The translations under genes and the position numbers were made by a program. A stretch of 7,954 nucleotides of DNA, from NCBI GenBank assembly GCA_005884705.1, contig VBAF01000235.1:499-8452 (forward strand). Direction: 5' to 3'. Shown here piece after piece: positions 1-6,083 of this stretch; positions within the stretch are counted from its first letter, which is position 1, and each line of letters opens with the position of its first letter. Under the pieces are notes generated by a model that saw nothing but the letters and a program-made list of their open reading frames with translations, searched no databases and was not told where the DNA came from. This stretch comes from Alphaproteobacteria bacterium. Its GTDB lineage: Bacteria; Pseudomonadota; Alphaproteobacteria; Reyranellales; Reyranellaceae.

Positions 1-837
1 CGCCGCGGCGATCGGCGTCAGGCCGCGTTCGATCAGGTGCGCCGCCTGATGCAGGCTCACCCCCGCCTGCACCGGATAGACCAGGACGGTGTAGAGCGAC
101 AGCAGCCAGAAGGCGCGCGTGCGCATCGCCTCGGCGCGGCTGAAGCGCGGCTCGGCGGTTCCGGCGTGCGTGCCCGGCTTGGCATGATCGGGCGCGAGGC
201 CGAGATCTTCGGGCCGACGTACCAGGAAGAGCCAGACCGGCAGGAAGCCCACGATCAGCACGGTCGCCCCGACCGCCAGCCATCCGGCGCGCCAGCCGCC
301 GTCATGCATGGCGAGCTGGGCGATGATCGGGATGGCGACCAGCCCCAGCATCTGGAAAAGCGTCGCGACGCCGGTGGCGAAGGTGCGACGCGTCACGAAC
401 CAGTTGTTCACCGCGGCGTAGAGGCCGAGATCGAACGGGCTTGCCCAGACCATGCGCGCGAAGACGAACAGCAGGTAGAAGACGAACAGCGACTGGGTGA
501 GAGACAGCGCCATGGTCGAGAGACCGGTGGTCAGTACGGCGAGGCAGAGGATCAGCCGCGGGCCGCGGCGGTCGAGCATCGGTCCCAGGATCGGCGACAC
601 GAACGCCGCCAGCAGCCCGCCGAGCGAGACGGCGCCGGCAATCGAGGCGCGCGACCAGCCGAACGCCTCGGTCATCGGCACGACGAACACCGACAGCACC
701 GCCACCGCCGGTCCCTGGCGCGCGAAGCCGGCCAGGCAGAGGCAGCCGAGAACCACCCAGCCGTAGAAGAACGGCAGGCGCGGCGCGAGCAGGCGCGCCA
801 ACGGCGGCGGCCGCATTGCGATGTCTGCGCCCAGCAT
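1..837 (-). CDS. MFS transporter, OFA/monocarboxylate-porter-like (partial, C-terminal part beyond left edge)
   Basis: Inner-membrane secondary transporter of the major facilitator superfamily; 279 N-terminal residues are visible and the frame is still open at base 1. A short cytoplasmic N-terminus leads into FFYGWVVLG (23-31). The FGWSRA motif (59-64) sits after the first membrane segment, and the loop 2-3 motif A reads GPMLDRRGPR (85-94). Further hydrophobic segments lie at about 63-82, 96-116, 118-135, 154-174 and 184-206. A polar central loop (about 207-238) then opens the second half, where LHQAAHLIERG (262-272) appears. YGW, FGWSR and the H-x(3)-H-L-x-x-x-G pattern are typical of the oxalate/formate antiporter and monocarboxylate porter group, so an organic-acid substrate is likely but not proven. 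The first ATG in this frame is at 837-835. It overlaps the stop of a tiny upstream ORF (TGATG), and the strong Shine-Dalgarno belongs to that upstream ATG. It diverges from the oxygenase-crotonase operon and may import its substrate. Confidence 0.88.
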   Translation of the reverse strand, partial: MLGADIAMRPPPLARLLAPRLPFFYGWVVLGCLCLAGFARQGPAVAVLSVFVVPMTEAFGWSRASIAGAVSLGGLLAAFVSPILGPMLDRRGPRLILCLAVLTTGLSTMALSLTQSLFVFYLLFVFARMVWASPFDLGLYAAVNNWFVTRRTFATGVATLFQMLGLVAIPIIAQLAMHDGGWRAGWLAVGATVLIVGFLPVWLFLVRRPEDLGLAPDHAKPGTHAGTAEPRFSRAEAMRTRAFWLLSLYTVLVYPVQAGVSLHQAAHLIERGLTPIAAA

Positions 838-851
838 CAGCGGCGCGCCAT
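837..851 (-). other. Possible 4-codon leader ORF (MARR-stop) coupled to the MFS gene
   Basis: On the minus strand a strong Shine-Dalgarno (GGGAGGAG, 865-858) is followed after 6 nt by ATG at 851-849. That frame reads only Met-Ala-Arg-Arg before TGA (839-837). The TGA overlaps the ATG of the MFS frame (837-835) as TGATG, the classic arrangement for translational re-initiation. The same frame extends upstream to another ATG at 887-885, giving a possible 16-residue peptide. The best ribosome site therefore does not serve the MFS start directly. Either the transporter is translated by coupling, or the sequence carries an indel that hides a start at 851. The frame and spacing are seen directly; coupling is inference. 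Confidence 0.35.
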
Positions 852-885
852 TGTTGTCTCCTCCCGGGGAGCGCTATTGTTCCGC
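838..885. promoter_or_regulatory. Compact divergent control region between MFS and oxygenase genes
   Basis: Only 48 bp separate the MFS start from the oxygenase ATG. At 858-871 the sequence is nearly palindromic around CCCGGG. It supplies a Shine-Dalgarno on both strands: GGGAGGAG on minus (865-858) and GGGGAG on plus (866-871). On the plus strand a weak promoter pair can be read, TTGTTG (851-856) and TATTGT (875-880) with an 18-bp spacer. That pair would start transcription at about the ATG, giving an almost leaderless message. Because the space is so small, at least one promoter must overlap coding sequence. Promoter assignment is weak; the ribosome sites are clear. Confidence 0.4.
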
Positions 886-1866
886 ATGGCCGCGGCCGAC
901 ACCATTCCGATCATCGATCTGGGCCCCTATCTCGCGGGCGAGCCCGGCGCCTTGCAAGAGGCCGGGGCACAGCTCCGCCATGCGCTGACCGAGATCGGCT
1001 TCTATTTCATCGTCAATCACGGCATCCCGCGCGCGCCGATCAGCGAGGCTTTCCGGCAAGCCGCCCGCTTCCACGCGCTGCCGATCGACCAGAAGATGAA
1101 GGTCCGCATCGACAAGCACAATGTCGGTTATCTGCCGATGAAGGGCGACACCCTGCGGACCTCCGTCGTGCAGACGGTGACGCGGCCCAATCTCAACGAG
1201 GCCTTCTTCCTCGCCCGCGACCTCGGCCCCGATCATCCCGACGTGGTCGCCGACAAGCGCTTTCGCAGCGCCAACCAGTGGCCCGCGAACCTGCCGGGCT
1301 TCCGCGAGTCGGTGATCGGCTACTGCGACGCGTTGGAAGCGCTGGTCAAGAAGCTGGTGCGCCTCTATGCCGTGGCGCTCGACCTGCCGCCGCTCTGGTT
1401 CGACGCGGCGTTCGAGGATTTTCAGTACAAGCTGCGCATGACGCATTACCCGCCGCAGGAGGCGACGACCGACGACGATTTCGGCATCGCGCCGCACACC
1501 GACACGAGCTTCCTCACGGTGCTGGCGCCCAACCAGGTGCCCGGCCTCTCGATCCGCAGCCAGAGCGGCCAGTGGATCGACGCGCCGGCGATCCCCGACG
1601 CCTTCGTCGTCAATGGCGGCCAGCTGCTGCTGCGCTGGACCAACGACCGCTTCCTGGCGACGCCGCATCGCGCGATCAACCGCAGCGGCGGCGAACGCTA
1701 TGCGCTGGCCTTCTTCTGCGACGCCCACATCGACTGGCCGATCGCCGCGGTGCCGACCTGCGTCGGGCCGGACAAGCCGCCCCGCTATCCGACGACCTAT
1801 TACACCGACTACATGGTCGCCTATCAGAAGCGGACCTACGACCTGCTGCAGCAAGCCGCCGAATAG
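886..1866 (+). CDS. 2-oxoglutarate/Fe(II)-dependent oxygenase, isopenicillin N synthase-like
   Basis: A 326-residue cytosolic oxygenase of the double-stranded beta-helix fold, coupling substrate oxidation to decarboxylation of 2-oxoglutarate (or acting like IPNS without it). The N-terminal non-haem dioxygenase domain starts with IPIIDLGPYL (8-17) and carries GFYFIVNHGIP (38-48), a family signature. The iron ligands are H204 and D206 in the HTDTSF motif and H261 in TPHRAIN. R271 in ERYALAFF is the expected 2-oxoglutarate carboxylate anchor; the usual Arg-x-Ser is Arg-Tyr-Ala here. Length and motif spacing are normal for the family. ATG 886 is used as the start. TTG 877, nine bases upstream in frame, has a better-spaced Shine-Dalgarno (GGGGAG, 866-871, 5 nt away) and is a real alternative. 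It is followed after 14 nt by the crotonase gene, so the two are almost surely one operon. The substrate is unknown. Confidence 0.9.
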   Translation: MAAADTIPIIDLGPYLAGEPGALQEAGAQLRHALTEIGFYFIVNHGIPRAPISEAFRQAARFHALPIDQKMKVRIDKHNVGYLPMKGDTLRTSVVQTVTRPNLNEAFFLARDLGPDHPDVVADKRFRSANQWPANLPGFRESVIGYCDALEALVKKLVRLYAVALDLPPLWFDAAFEDFQYKLRMTHYPPQEATTDDDFGIAPHTDTSFLTVLAPNQVPGLSIRSQSGQWIDAPAIPDAFVVNGGQLLLRWTNDRFLATPHRAINRSGGERYALAFFCDAHIDWPIAAVPTCVGPDKPPRYPTTYYTDYMVAYQKRTYDLLQQAAE

Positions 1867-1880
1867 AGGAGAGAGAAGTC

Positions 1881-2693
1881 ATGGCCGTGGTGGAAACCGA
1901 GCGTCACGGGCAAGTGCTCGTCGTGCGCATGAACCGTCCCGATCGACTGAATGCGCTCAGCGCCGAGATGCGTTCCGAGCTCGCCCGCATCTGGACCGAG
2001 TTCCGGCACGACAAGCAGATGGAGGTGGCGATCTTCACCGGCACCGGCCGCGGCTTCTGCGCCGGCGAGGACATGAAGGAGTCGCTCGAGCGCGGCAAGC
2101 CAGGCGGCGAACGGCCGAGGATCGAGGACCCGTTCATGTCGGGCGCGCTGGAGAAGCCGGTGATCGCCGCGGTCAACGGCTTCGCCATGGGCGGCGGCTT
2201 CATGCTGGTCGAGCGCACCGACCTGCGCGTCGCCGTGCGCGAGGCGGTCTTCGAGGTCTCCGAGGCCAAGCGCTGGCTGCTTGGCGGCTACAATCACGGC
2301 CACGTCGCCAACCTGCCGTATCCGATCGCCCTGGAAATGGCGCTCGGCTTCCGCTTCACCGCGCAGCGCTTCTACGAGGTCGGGTTCCTCAACCGCCTGG
2401 TCGACGCCGCCGAGCTGATGCCGACGGCGATGACCATGGCCGAGCACCTGCTCACCCTGCCGCCCGCCTCGCGCGTCAACACCGTGCACATGATGCGCCA
2501 CATGCGGCCGGAGGCGAGCGCCGAGCAGCAGATGCTCGCCGCCGCGCTGCACGACCACGGCGACAAGGGCGACCTGATGGAATCGCGGGCTGCCTTCGCC
2601 GAGAAGCGCAAGCCCAACTTCAAGGGCTGGAAGGATCCCGACGACCGCCACCGGCTGCCGACGCCCCAGAGCGCACGGGCCAAGTACCGCTAG
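1881..2693 (+). CDS. Crotonase-fold protein, enoyl-CoA hydratase/isomerase family
   Basis: A 270-residue soluble acyl-CoA enzyme of the crotonase superfamily. MNRPDRLNALS (17-27) is the N-terminal signature. The oxyanion-hole and CoA-binding segments are GRGFCAGEDMKE (56-67) and VNGFAMGGGF (98-107). Classical enoyl-CoA hydratases have a catalytic Glu two residues after the GGG run (Glu144 in the rat enzyme); here that position is Met108. The second catalytic Glu (rat Glu164) appears retained as E128 in FEVSEAKRW. A single glutamate is more like enoyl-CoA isomerases than hydratases, and the following loop (LLGGYNHGHVANLP) departs from the usual PGAGGT. The reaction is therefore uncertain: isomerase, hydrolase or lyase are all possible. 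The C-terminal tail (about 245-270) is charged and proline-containing. The start is chosen by AGGAG at 1867-1871, 9 nt before ATG. It lies 14 nt behind the oxygenase stop, consistent with one catabolic operon. Confidence 0.88.
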   Translation: MAVVETERHGQVLVVRMNRPDRLNALSAEMRSELARIWTEFRHDKQMEVAIFTGTGRGFCAGEDMKESLERGKPGGERPRIEDPFMSGALEKPVIAAVNGFAMGGGFMLVERTDLRVAVREAVFEVSEAKRWLLGGYNHGHVANLPYPIALEMALGFRFTAQRFYEVGFLNRLVDAAELMPTAMTMAEHLLTLPPASRVNTVHMMRHMRPEASAEQQMLAAALHDHGDKGDLMESRAAFAEKRKPNFKGWKDPDDRHRLPTPQSARAKYR

Positions 2694-2703
2694 ACTAGGG
2701 CTC

Positions 2704-3729
2704 CTACCGCCCCTCCGGCACCGAAACCAGCGGCAGCCGAAACCGCGCACTCGGCCCCGAGAGCGACTCCGGCAGCCGCGCATAGGGTGAGCCCTGGCGG
2801 ATGCCGGCGAGCACGCCCTGGTCCATCGCGGGCACGCCGCTGGAGCGGACGACCTGCGCATCGAGCAGCCGGCCGTCGCGCGCGATCACGACCTGGACCA
2901 CGGTGAGGCCCTCCATCAACGGCACGTCCGCGTGATAGCGGTAGCCGCGCAGCTTGCGCACCACTTCCCAGAGATAATTCTGCTCTGCCGTCGCCCGGGT
3001 GTGCTCGTCGGCCGGATTGACGAACGGCGACGATGGCGGCGTCGGCACCTCCTGATGCCGCGCCACGGCCGGCGGTTCGGACTGGGGGTGCGGCGCCACC
3101 AGGGGCGAGGGACGCGGTTGCTGATGCGGCGTCACCGGCGCGGGCGGCGGCGGCGTTGGCTGCGGCTGCGGACGCGCGACGGCCGGAGGCGGCGTCTCCG
3201 GCGGCCGGGGCGTGGTCGGCGGTGGGGGCTCGATCGAGGGGCCCAAGGTCGGTTTCGGAAAGGGCTGCAGCATCGGCCGATCGGGCGGCGGCACCGGTGA
3301 GGGCGGGCTGGGGGCCACCATGGCGGTCTCGGGCGGCGGCGGTGACGGTGGTGTCGGCGGCTGGGGCGCCGCCTGCTCGAGCGACCGCGGCGGCGGAGCG
3401 GCAACGTCCTTCGGCGCCTCGCCCGAGGGCCGGACCTGCGTCGGCTTGTCGGCAGTGATCTCGGCCGGCGGCCGCAGCCCCTCGACCGGCGGCGGCGGGA
3501 GGGGCTTCGGCTGGGCTTGCTGTGGCGGCGGCGGCGGTGGCGGCTCGGGCGGTTTGGGCTTCTCGATGGTGATCTCGATCGGCTCTTCCGGCAGCTCGAT
3601 GATCGGCCGGTAGGCCGCCAACGCCCACAGCGCCAACGCCAGCGCGGCATGCAGCACGACCGCCAATCCGACGGCCTCGGGCGACATGCGGCCGGAGGCG
3701 GCCGAGGGAACGCTGGCAACGTGGTCCAT
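2704..3729 (-). CDS. TonB-family energy transducer with long proline-rich linker
   Basis: A 341-residue inner-membrane-anchored periplasmic protein that should pass proton-motive force from an ExbB/ExbD complex to TonB-dependent outer-membrane receptors. A short cytoplasmic N-terminus (1-17) precedes one membrane helix (about 18-40) containing His27, in the position expected of the functional TonB histidine. Next comes an acidic stretch, ELPEEPIEITIE (45-56). A proline-rich linker of nearly 190 residues (about 57-240) follows, with PPEP, KP and poly-Pro runs. The C-terminal domain (about 250-336) shows YLWEVVRKLRGYRYHADVP, then GLTVVQVVIARDGRL, then VVRSSGVPAMDQGVLAGIR and a closing SPYARLP. 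These match TonB_C. The linker is longer than that of E. coli TonB (239 residues in all). AAGGAG (3738-3733) lies just before the ATG, a rather tight spacing. It converges tail-to-tail with the crotonase gene 10 bp away and diverges from the lysozyme. No exbB/exbD or receptor gene is in the window. Confidence 0.9.
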   Translation of the reverse strand: MDHVASVPSAASGRMSPEAVGLAVVLHAALALALWALAAYRPIIELPEEPIEITIEKPKPPEPPPPPPPQQAQPKPLPPPPVEGLRPPAEITADKPTQVRPSGEAPKDVAAPPPRSLEQAAPQPPTPPSPPPPETAMVAPSPPSPVPPPDRPMLQPFPKPTLGPSIEPPPPTTPRPPETPPPAVARPQPQPTPPPPAPVTPHQQPRPSPLVAPHPQSEPPAVARHQEVPTPPSSPFVNPADEHTRATAEQNYLWEVVRKLRGYRYHADVPLMEGLTVVQVVIARDGRLLDAQVVRSSGVPAMDQGVLAGIRQGSPYARLPESLSGPSARFRLPLVSVPEGR

Positions 3730-3773
3730 TGTCTCCTTCTAGACCGGGCACGATGCTGGTACGGATACTACTC

Positions 3774-3803
3774 TTGGTGGAATTGTTATTCTGTGCATAT
3801 ACT
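3774..3803 (+). promoter_or_regulatory. Putative sigma70-type promoter for the lysozyme-like gene
   Basis: TTGGTG (3774-3779) and TATACT (3798-3803) are separated by 18 bp inside a noticeably AT-richer stretch. They match the -35 consensus at 4 of 6 positions and the -10 at 5 of 6. Transcription would start near 3810, leaving a leader of about 20 nt. That leader contains the Shine-Dalgarno GAGGGAGGG (3816-3824) six bases before ATG 3831. This arrangement supports 3831 as the true start over the in-frame ATG at 3753 or TTG at 3729. Confidence 0.5.
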
Positions 3804-3830
3804 TCTCACCTGGATGAGGGAGGGCACTGC

Positions 3831-4358
3831 ATGCCTGCGTGGAATCCACACGATCTTACGATCCAATTCAATCGCGCGAAAACGTACAACTGGCTCGCCG
3901 CCTTCCAAAAGGCGGCCACAGACTATGGTTTCCCGATGGAAGTCCTGCTCGGAGTCGCTTCGCGGGAAACCAATATGAACAACATCGTCGGCGATGGCGG
4001 TCACGGCTACGGCATCATGCAAATCGACGACCGAAGCTTCGCCGACTGGTGCCACTCCGGGCAATGGAAGGATGTCGCTGCAGGCATCGACAAGGGAGCC
4101 TTCGTGCTCAACCAAAAGCGGCAGCAGGTGATCGACGGTCAAGGCAAGAATCTTCAGGTCGGGGGTGTTTCGTTCCAGGGGGTGGCCAATCTCGATCCTC
4201 ACGATCTGCTGCGCATTTCCATCGCCGCCTACAATTCCGGCCTCTGGGCCTACTGCAGCTTTTCGCAAGGTCTCGATCCGGATGCACGCACCACAGGCCA
4301 TGATTATTCCATGGACACGCTGAAGCGCGCTGAAATCCTGAAAAGCCTGCTCGCATAA
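3831..4358 (+). CDS. Goose-type (g-type) lysozyme-like muramidase, GH23
   Basis: A 175-residue protein predicted to cleave the MurNAc-GlcNAc bond of peptidoglycan. It follows goose egg-white lysozyme through its motifs. VASRET (42-47) carries the catalytic Glu46 (goose ISRES, Glu73). GDGGHGYGIMQIDDRSF (54-70) parallels goose GDRGNGFGLMQVDKRS, with D55 and D66 at the places of Asp86 and Asp97. IAAYNSG (131-137) parallels ISAYNAG, and TTGHDYSMDTLKRAE (154-168) parallels the C-terminal TTHDDYANDVVARAQ. The size equals a mature g-type lysozyme. From this start there is no signal peptide, so export would need a holin, lysis or another route. An alternative ATG at 3753 would add a hydrophobic N-terminus (LVRILLLVELLFCAY), but it lacks a ribosome site and overlaps the promoter. 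The gene is visibly less GC-rich than its neighbours, suggesting transfer, possibly from a phage or eukaryote-associated lineage. It ends 4 bp from the convergent dioxygenase stop. Confidence 0.82.
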   Translation: MPAWNPHDLTIQFNRAKTYNWLAAFQKAATDYGFPMEVLLGVASRETNMNNIVGDGGHGYGIMQIDDRSFADWCHSGQWKDVAAGIDKGAFVLNQKRQQVIDGQGKNLQVGGVSFQGVANLDPHDLLRISIAAYNSGLWAYCSFSQGLDPDARTTGHDYSMDTLKRAEILKSLLA

Positions 4359-4362
4359 CGCG

Positions 4363-5235
4363 TCAGCCCGCCGTCACCGGTTCGCTGCCGACGATCGTGG
4401 TGCGATGCATGACGCGGCGCTCCTGGGGATCGTGCGGCGTCACGGCGTGCACGGTGCAGCGGTTATCCCACATCAGCACGTCATGCGGCTGCCAGACGTG
4501 GCGGTACATGTACTGCGGCTGGGCGGCGAAGTCCGACAGCTGCTCGATCAGGCGCTGCGACGCCGCCTCGTCGAGGCCTTCGACCGCGTCGTTGTAGATC
4601 GAGCTGATATAGAGCGACTTGGCTCCACTCACCGGATGGCGGCGCACCATCGGATGCCACACCGCAGGCATCGCCGCCTGCTCGGCCTTGGTCGGCGCCG
4701 GGGCGCCGGTGATCCGGTGCAGCATGCCGAAATCGTGCCGCGCCCTGCGGCCCTCGACCTGGCGGCGCAGGCTGTCCGGCAGCTCGTCGTAGACCTTGTA
4801 CATGTTGATGAACTGGGTGATGCCGCCGGTCCGGCTGATCTCGATGCCGTGCAGCAGCGAGCCGACGCTCGGCATCGGCCGATAGCTCGAATCGGTGTGC
4901 CACTGGCGCGCCGAGGAGAGCTGCTTCTGCGACGGTTCGCTCGGCGTCATCAGCCGGTCGTTCTCGTCGACGTTGGTGACCAGGAAGATCTCCTTCACCC
5001 GGTCGGAGCGCAGGTTGAGCGAGGTCTGGTGGAAGATCTCGGGCTCGCCGAAATGGCGGGTGAAGGCGACATGCTCCTGGTCGGTGACGTCCTGGTCGGG
5101 AAACACCAGGACCAGATGCGCCGTCCAGGCGTCGACGACGGCCTGCCGGGTGGCGCCGTCGATTGGCCGGTGCATGTCGATGCCGCGGACCTCCGCGCCG
5201 AGCGCGGGATGGCGAGGGATGACGGTGATGGTCAT
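4363..5235 (-). CDS. TauD/TfdA-family 2-oxoglutarate-dependent dioxygenase
   Basis: A 290-residue cytosolic Fe(II)/2-oxoglutarate dioxygenase. In this family members hydroxylate sulfonates, sulfate esters, aryloxyacetates or related acids, often releasing sulfite or a phenol. The N-terminus PALGAEVRGIDM (10-21) and LVFPDQDVTDQEHVAF (43-58) are typical. The iron ligands are H113 and D115 in WHTDSSY and H263 in DNRCTVHAV. The arginines of ERRVMHRTTI (272-281), especially R278, match the 2-oxoglutarate anchor of TauD. Length is normal. No sulfonate or other ABC transporter lies beside it, so neither taurine nor any other substrate can be assigned. ATG 5235 is used as the start. TTG 5244, in frame, has GGGAGA (5256-5251) at a better 6-nt spacing and adds three residues. 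It diverges from the SDR gene across only 47 bp, suggesting shared control and perhaps a linked pathway in which the SDR oxidises a hydroxylated product. Confidence 0.9.
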   Translation of the reverse strand: MTITVIPRHPALGAEVRGIDMHRPIDGATRQAVVDAWTAHLVLVFPDQDVTDQEHVAFTRHFGEPEIFHQTSLNLRSDRVKEIFLVTNVDENDRLMTPSEPSQKQLSSARQWHTDSSYRPMPSVGSLLHGIEISRTGGITQFINMYKVYDELPDSLRRQVEGRRARHDFGMLHRITGAPAPTKAEQAAMPAVWHPMVRRHPVSGAKSLYISSIYNDAVEGLDEAASQRLIEQLSDFAAQPQYMYRHVWQPHDVLMWDNRCTVHAVTPHDPQERRVMHRTTIVGSEPVTAG

Positions 5236-5282
5236 GGCCGACAATGGTAGTCTCCCGGAAAGGTCGGACAAGGGGAGGAAGC
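5236..5282. promoter_or_regulatory. Short divergent intergenic region, TauD-like / SDR
   Basis: These 47 bp separate the two start codons. The plus strand has AGGGGAGGA (5271-5279), a strong Shine-Dalgarno 3 nt before the SDR ATG. The minus strand has GGGAGA (5256-5251), which fits TTG 5244 better than ATG 5235. I see no convincing -35/-10 pair. Promoters probably overlap the starts of the coding regions. Confidence 0.35.
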
Positions 5283-6083
5283 ATGGATTTCAGCGGCAAG
5301 GTCGCCTTGGTCACAGGCGGCGGCAACGGCATTGGGCGCGCAGCTTGCGTGGGCTTTGCGCGCCACGGCGCGAAAGTGGTCGCGGTCGATCGCGATGGCG
5401 CGGCGGCCGAGGCCACCGCCGGCATCGTCCGCCAGAACGGCGGTGAGGCTCTCGCCGTCACCGCCGACGTCACCAAGTCTGCGGAGGTGAAGGCCTATGT
5501 GAAGGCGGCACTCGACAAATACGGCCGCATCGACTGCTTTTTCAACAATGCCGGGATCGAGGGCAAGGTGGCGCCGGTCGCCGAGTACGACGAGGCGATG
5601 TTCGACGCGGTGATCGGCGTCAACGTCAAGGGCGTCTTCCTCGGCTTGCGTCATGTGCTGCCCGAGATGATCCGCCAGGGCGGCGGCACGGTGGTCAACA
5701 CCGCTTCGGTGGCCGGCCTGGTCGGCACGCCCGGCATGCCGGCCTATGTCGCCTCCAAGCACGCCGTCATCGGCCTCACCAAGACAGCGGCCGGCGAAGT
5801 GGCGCGCCAGGGCATCCGTATCAACGCGGTCTGCCCCGGCCCGGTCGACACGCGCATGATCCACGCCCTCGAGCAGCAGCTCTCGCCCGACGATCCCGCT
5901 GCGGTCGGCAAGCGCTACCAGGCGGCCTTGCCGACCGGCCGCTACTCGACGGTGGAGGAGATCGCCAACATGGTGCTGTTCCTCTGCTCCGACCTCGCCT
6001 CGAACACGACCGGCGGCCAGTTCGTGGTCGATGGCGGGCGAACCTCGACCGGCGGCGCGGTCACCAGCCTCGCAACGCGCTAG
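5283..6083 (+). CDS. Classical SDR-family oxidoreductase
   Basis: A 266-residue NAD(P)-dependent alcohol/ketone oxidoreductase with a Rossmann fold. The cofactor motif TGGGNGIG is at 11-18. Asp36 at the end of beta-2 (VAVDRD) favours NAD(H) over NADP(H). NNAG is at 88-91. The catalytic tetrad is N114, S142 (TASVAG), Y155 and K159 (AYVASKH). CPGPVDTRM (184-192) follows, and the C-terminal GGQFVVDGG (244-252) is the usual end of the fold. Length is standard for the classical class; the tail after residue 253 (TSTGGAVTSLATR) is short and variable. The start is set by AGGGGAGGA just upstream. The substrate cannot be assigned. Divergence from the TauD-like dioxygenase suggests they may act on the same substrate. 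Its stop codon TAG (6081-6083) is the first part of the left arm of the palindromic element that follows. Confidence 0.93.
   Translation: MDFSGKVALVTGGGNGIGRAACVGFARHGAKVVAVDRDGAAAEATAGIVRQNGGEALAVTADVTKSAEVKAYVKAALDKYGRIDCFFNNAGIEGKVAPVAEYDEAMFDAVIGVNVKGVFLGLRHVLPEMIRQGGGTVVNTASVAGLVGTPGMPAYVASKHAVIGLTKTAAGEVARQGIRINAVCPGPVDTRMIHALEQQLSPDDPAAVGKRYQAALPTGRYSTVEEIANMVLFLCSDLASNTTGGQFVVDGGRTSTGGAVTSLATR

Noticed and set aside
37..885. A long open plus-strand frame upstream of and continuous with the 2-oxoglutarate oxygenase, as if an N-terminal extension.
   Set aside because: It is Arg/Gln/Glu-rich low-complexity sequence antisense to the MFS gene, whose minus-strand translation has clear membrane segments and family motifs. 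The oxygenase fold begins at the expected place near 886.
874..1854. A 326-codon minus-strand open frame covering the oxygenase gene.
   Set aside because: It mirrors the oxygenase coding frame in high-GC DNA, has no recognisable domain, and is rich in Arg, Ala and Val as expected of a shadow.
2694..2703. CTAGGGC at the crotonase-TonB junction resembling the start of the 6080 palindromic element.
   Set aside because: Only seven bases match and no inverted partner or hairpin follows, so it is likely chance.
3080..3560. Repeated GGCGGCGG-type tracts suggesting a tandem DNA repeat or CRISPR-like array.
   Set aside because: The tracts are irregular, have no constant unit or spacer length, and are explained by proline codons in the TonB linker.
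2932..3613. Gly/Arg-rich plus-strand open frames opposite the TonB gene.
   Set aside because: They are the antisense of the proline-rich linker; glycine and arginine runs are the direct complement of proline codons.
3753..3830. An in-frame N-terminal extension of the lysozyme (ATG 3753) acting as a signal peptide or lipoprotein signal.
   Set aside because: There is no ribosome site before 3753, the residues before Cys do not make a good lipobox, and the stretch coincides with a good promoter and leader. It is kept only as an alternative.
4363..5235. Naming the dioxygenase tauD (taurine dioxygenase).
   Set aside because: The iron and 2-oxoglutarate motifs are shared by the whole TauD/TfdA family, and no tauABC-like transporter is present, so substrate-level naming is not supported.
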